Shown here: piece after piece, positions 60,601-64,000 of the stretch
How the letters are laid out: each line of letters begins with the position of its first letter
Position numbering within the stretch: the first letter of the stretch is position 1
NCBI GenBank assembly: GCA_018389105.1
Contig: JACATO010000335.1
Location: 1 to 64,000, forward strand
Length of the DNA stretch: 64,000 nt
Reading direction: 5' to 3'
Source: Nautilus pompilius
Taxonomy: Eukaryota; Mollusca; Cephalopoda; Nautilida; Nautilidae
Translations under genes and position numbers: made by a program
The notes under the pieces: model-generated
What the model was told of the DNA's origin: nothing
Database searches by the model: none
The model's input: the letters and a program-made list of their open reading frames with translations, nothing else

Positions 60601-62317
60601 GTACATTGCTAGCAGAAAAACACAGAAGCGAGTGTTGTGCACAGCCATTGCCATCCGTGTGTGCCTTTCCCTTATGGATTAGCTTTTTGGATCCCACCAT
60701 GAAGTTTCAAGTTGCCAGGGTACTAAGGATATGTGATGACGTTAACAACAATAAAATAGCATCAGCAACTTTGCCACATTAATGACAACATCTGCTCCTA
60801 TGATTATGATGACGATGATAATTTTTTTCTTTTTCATGATGTCTACCTGGGAGACGAATATGGTGATGGAAGATGGTGCTGCAGTTCTTCTGTAAGAAGT
60901 ACTGCCCATCTTGCACCATGTGGGGGCTCACCACTTCCCAATTTGACAGGGAATTCCTACTGGAATTCTTCGTTTGTTTCAGATGTGAAAGGCATCCCAT
61001 GCTGCTGGCTTGTGATAGAGCTAGAAGGACCTGTGTCAGGGAAGTACACCATCTTGGACTGTGGGCTGCCACGTCATCCACAATAGCAACATTGAGTCTT
61101 AATTAATTAATTAGGTTTTGCTTTATCCTATGTACAAAATAAGGGCAGGGAGTATTTTTACGGTGATAGTTTCTTTACCATATTTTACCTTACTTACCGG
61201 CTCTTCGATTACTTTAGTGATTCAGTGGACGACACAGTAAAAACCTTGGCTGTATTTAGTTTACCAATGGGTTAAATTTGAAATAGGGATAATTATTTAT
61301 TTGTCTATAGGTGAGTAAAACAGCAACAGCAGGATTCGCTGGGCCATCTTTGTTTGTACTAAGGTGAAAGATTCTGTGCCGCCTCATCTTGCAACAGAAA
61401 AAAAAAGTTTCACTAAAACAGGATGTTGGAACACCACTGTACATAGGAGAGCTTTGGAAGTGCATCACTAACAGGGTTAATTTGGACTTCTAGTTTTTTT
61501 AGTGATACTGTTTTGGCATTTAATACATCATCTTCTTTGCATTGGTAATTTGTACTAACTTTTATTTGCACACACACCACACATGTTTTTGGTGAGCCTT
61601 CTAATTTGGTGCCATAATTTGTGTTGGTACTAATGTTGGAGTCCTGGTGTTCCATTAGTAGACTACAGGTTTGCAAAGGTTAAGGGCCCTGAAATCTATT
61701 CCCATGGGAATTGGTTTAGTTTGGCATATTTCCCTGGCATAATTTCTTCTATTTAGCCAGCTTTGTGGATTTTTTGTTTTTTTTTTCTGTATCTAAAAAA
61801 GACGAGAAGTTCTGGTAAGGTACTTTCACTATGCTACCTATTCTGCAGAGAGGATCCTGGCAGTCACCAAAATGCCATTACCAACATACATAAATATGTA
61901 TTTGTTTAATTGTTTAGACTGGTATGTAGAGATGGGCCAGTGATACTTTGGTCTGTATGAGATAGTGCTTAGCTAATGTTTTGGTTTTCTTACTGGCAAA
62001 GAGTAAGGAGTCAAAATCGTTGATTCAAAACACTTGTATAAATGATGGCAGGTAGGTTGTATGCTAGCGTGTTTTACGATCTTTTTGTAGTTAACACGGA
62101 ACCAAAATTTTAATAAATTCCACCGGAAGTTTTAATTATTAGGGGATGTTTTAGTTCCAGTTAAAACTTTATCAAGGCTACACGCTTTCAGTTTTTTAAA
62201 AAAAAAACAATTTTATTTTACATATATTTGTTGAAAACATTTGTTTTTGCTACAGAAGCTAAACTTGCTAGTTTAGTAATTATAATGTTTTACTTTAGCC
62301 CTCCATCTCTCATCTGA
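57651..62317. other. AT-rich intron-like sequence; no gene recognised
   Basis: Contains CAA and GA microsatellites (about 57667-57702), a short splice-flanked frame at 59263-59312, a pyrimidine tract (59493-59579), a GC-richer patch at about 60880-61090 with a 100-codon minus frame of unknown family, and a T6A10 palindrome (62192-62207). Confidence 0.45.
59493..59579. repeat. CT-rich polypyrimidine microsatellite
   Basis: An 87-base tract almost wholly of C and T, made of CT, CCCT and TCTG units. Its complement reads as an Arg/Glu-rich frame that is an artefact. Confidence 0.9.
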
Positions 62318-62469
62318 GTGCCTTGTTATTCATCATATGTTGAGCCATAGGAGCTGTGACACAGTATCTTTCTTATTATTAGAAACTCATAATGACAAAT
62401 TTTTATTGCTGCAATCCTGCATGCTCTGCATTAAAAGTGTTGGCTAAATATACAACCAGTTCAGTACAA
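62318..62469 (-). repeat. Unclassified ~200-bp interspersed repeat, copy G
   Basis: On minus it reads TGTACTGAACTGGTTGTATA, then TTTAGCCAACACTTTTAATG, ATTTGTCATTATGAG, AAGAAAGATACTGTGTCACA and CTATGGCTCAACATATG. This is the same block order as copies C and D, with strong divergence near the 3' end. Confidence 0.75.
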
Positions 62470-63726
62470 TAACTAGTGTTTCTAGGCTGAGATGCAATGA
62501 TGTTTTATACAGAAGGTTAAAGAATTTATATTTTTTTCCTTAACCGAATCCTAAATTCATCATTTACAGTCCGTCTCATGCCTCTGCCCGATAGGACTAC
62601 AGCGTGTAGATTTGTTGGCATTGTGCCCCAAATAATTAATGAAGTGGAAGGAATGTCAGTTTCAGATTTAGAAAAATTGTGGTGGCTTCTATTTTTTTTT
62701 TTTTTTTTTTTCTTATTTTATTTAGACATTTTGCCTTCGGCATTTCTGAAGCAGAAATTTTCAAGCGAGTACGCTTGATATAGCCATTCTTGTTTTTCGC
62801 AAAATTGTTTCAATCAAAATCCATGCACACTGTTTTTCTTGCACGCACTTTATTTACTTTTCGTGGTGAGCACTACTTCAGACATCCACCTGTCCATTGA
62901 TTCTTGGTAAGGAGTAGAAATTTTGTCCGCAAAAATCTTTGTTACCATCAGTAACATCTGTTTGAAGTTCTTGGCATTACAATGGTGTGTTTCCGTTGCA
63001 CTGCTCTCTTCCTAGAGGGTACAAAGCAGAGTATGGACCTGGGCGCGCGTGCACACACACACACACACACGAATTCTGGCCCTCCTTGCAGGAATCCCTG
63101 TTGGGCAGAATCCCTAATTGAATGCAGAGGAAGCTGGAAACTAGAAGTCCAATTACCTCGTTCACACACTATGATTTTTATTGATTTATGCATATACATC
63201 ATTAGCAGTATGTGTGTGCCCTCACAGACCAGTTGTTGGGATTTCCTTAGTAGATAGAGAAGGAATCTATCCTTTAGTATTCTTTTTGTTGTTTTTCTTT
63301 CTTTTTTTTTTAAAAATGCCATATTGCTTGACCATGCAATTAATGACTGGTGTTACATTAGAAGACTCAAATTTTAACAAAACCTTAAAGTTTTTCAACT
63401 TTTAGAAAGTAAACTATTAATTTTTAGAGTTTCATTTGGTAATATGAAGGTTCTGTAAACAAGAAATCAAAATGAAAATTTTCAATTAATATCTATGCTG
63501 ATTCTTTACATAAGTGAATGCCATTTGGTGATAACAAGGTCCTAAATCAAGTATAGTAGCTTCAATGTGAAAAAACATAAATTGTTTATTAATCTTCTTT
63601 AGTTCTGTCTTAGCCCTGCATTTAACACCCTTTATATGCCATGCCAGTTTTTACCTACCTTATAAAATAACACCTGACTCCAATTTTCAATCCAGCTTAG
63701 AAACCCTAGAATTGGTGTCAAACTAC
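62470..63726. other. AT-rich sequence; no gene
   Basis: A T-run (about 62691-62711), a GCGCGC/CACACA alternating tract (63043-63071) and otherwise generic sequence; frames around 62948-63322 include the CA repeat and are artefacts. Confidence 0.5.
63043..63071. repeat. GCGCGTG(CA)n microsatellite, Z-DNA-prone
   Basis: A GCGCGCGT segment joined to about ten CA units gives 29 bases of strict purine-pyrimidine alternation. Confidence 0.85.
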
Positions 63727-63815
63727 TTGCATATTTAATCAAATATAATTGTAATCCAAAACACATGGAGTTAGAACAATAGGGATTTGTTACAAAGGGT
63801 CATAATAATATAAGT
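63727..63815 (+). repeat. Unclassified interspersed repeat, copy E (partial)
   Basis: TTGCATATTTAATCAAATAT, then TTGTAATCCAAAACACATGG, AGTTAGAACAATAGGGATTT and GTTACAAAGGGTCATAATAA match the 5' half of the family consensus; the 3' half is lost or too diverged. Confidence 0.75.
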
Positions 63816-64000
63816 ATTTCAAATTAAATCTAGATAATGTATGTATGTATTAGAATTAATGAAAAATATTACAGTGTGCATACTGATTAACTAACAATTA
63901 GGTATTAAAAATAAAATCATAATTATTATTTGAAAATAATAGATTTTTTAATTCTTTAATTGGAGAATGTATTTTCTTGTTTGCTTTTTAATTATGTTAG

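Larger units (their letters stand above)
10131..64000 (+). other. Long AT-rich, CpG-poor region: intron-like
   Basis: Across almost 54 kb I see no recognised host coding exon. The DNA is AT-rich and CpG-poor. It has many long T-runs on the plus strand and, by eye, an excess of T over A and G over C. In many animals such skew marks the sense strand of introns. With the CpG-rich left flank and donors at 7040 and 9236, the simplest model is a giant first intron transcribed rightwards. Intergenic DNA would look similar; no transcript evidence is available. Confidence 0.45.

Overview
This window reads as animal nuclear DNA, probably from a lophotrochozoan and quite possibly a cephalopod mollusc. 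Several things point that way. Coding density is nearly zero. Microsatellites and homopolymers are abundant. There are tRNA-derived SINEs, a decayed LINE reverse transcriptase with a zinc-finger-like tail, Tc1/mariner and hAT-like DNA transposons, and splice-site-like signals. No bacterial, phage or organellar gene organisation is visible. The taxon is inferred from style and cannot be fixed without a database search. No protein-coding gene can be named with confidence. Most long open frames are low-complexity or chance frames.

Layout. Positions 1 to about 10,100 are rich in G+C and CpG and look like a promoter/CpG-island domain. They hold a GA microsatellite (1-58), a candidate minus-strand exon (598-723), a GA satellite carrying seven perfect TGACGTCA (CRE-type) octamers (3955-4510), a Z-DNA-prone tract (4647-4722), an inverted pair of CCAAT boxes in a perfect 12-bp hairpin (6639-6672), a strong splice donor (7040), a short ORF with a good start context (8907), two G-quadruplex motifs, CTG repeats and another donor (9236).

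From about 10,100 to 64,000 the sequence becomes AT-rich and CpG-poor, and by eye T and G exceed A and C on the plus strand. That fits a very long first intron transcribed left to right from the island, although intergenic DNA is not excluded. A few segments flanked by plausible splice sites (39244-39318, 57513-57648, and an acceptor at 12962) are offered only as candidate exons.

The AT-rich part carries identifiable transposon relics. These are a LINE 3' fragment (26500-27130, plus); a decayed mariner-type element with TA duplications and matching terminal inverted repeats (27769-28866); a Tc1-like transposase pseudogene (53030-53990, minus); a 382-bp TA-flanked MITE whose arms contain hairpins (52112-52493); a hAT-like MITE (41913-42264); and three tRNA-derived SINEs (near 11.3, 40.8 and 44.3 kb). 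A roughly 200-bp interspersed repeat that I could not classify occurs at least seven times, on both strands.

I did not find a convincing new multi-gene system. The best leads are the unclassified repeat family, the CRE-studded satellite near the promoter domain, the MITE with hairpin arms, and the candidate minus-strand exon near the left edge.
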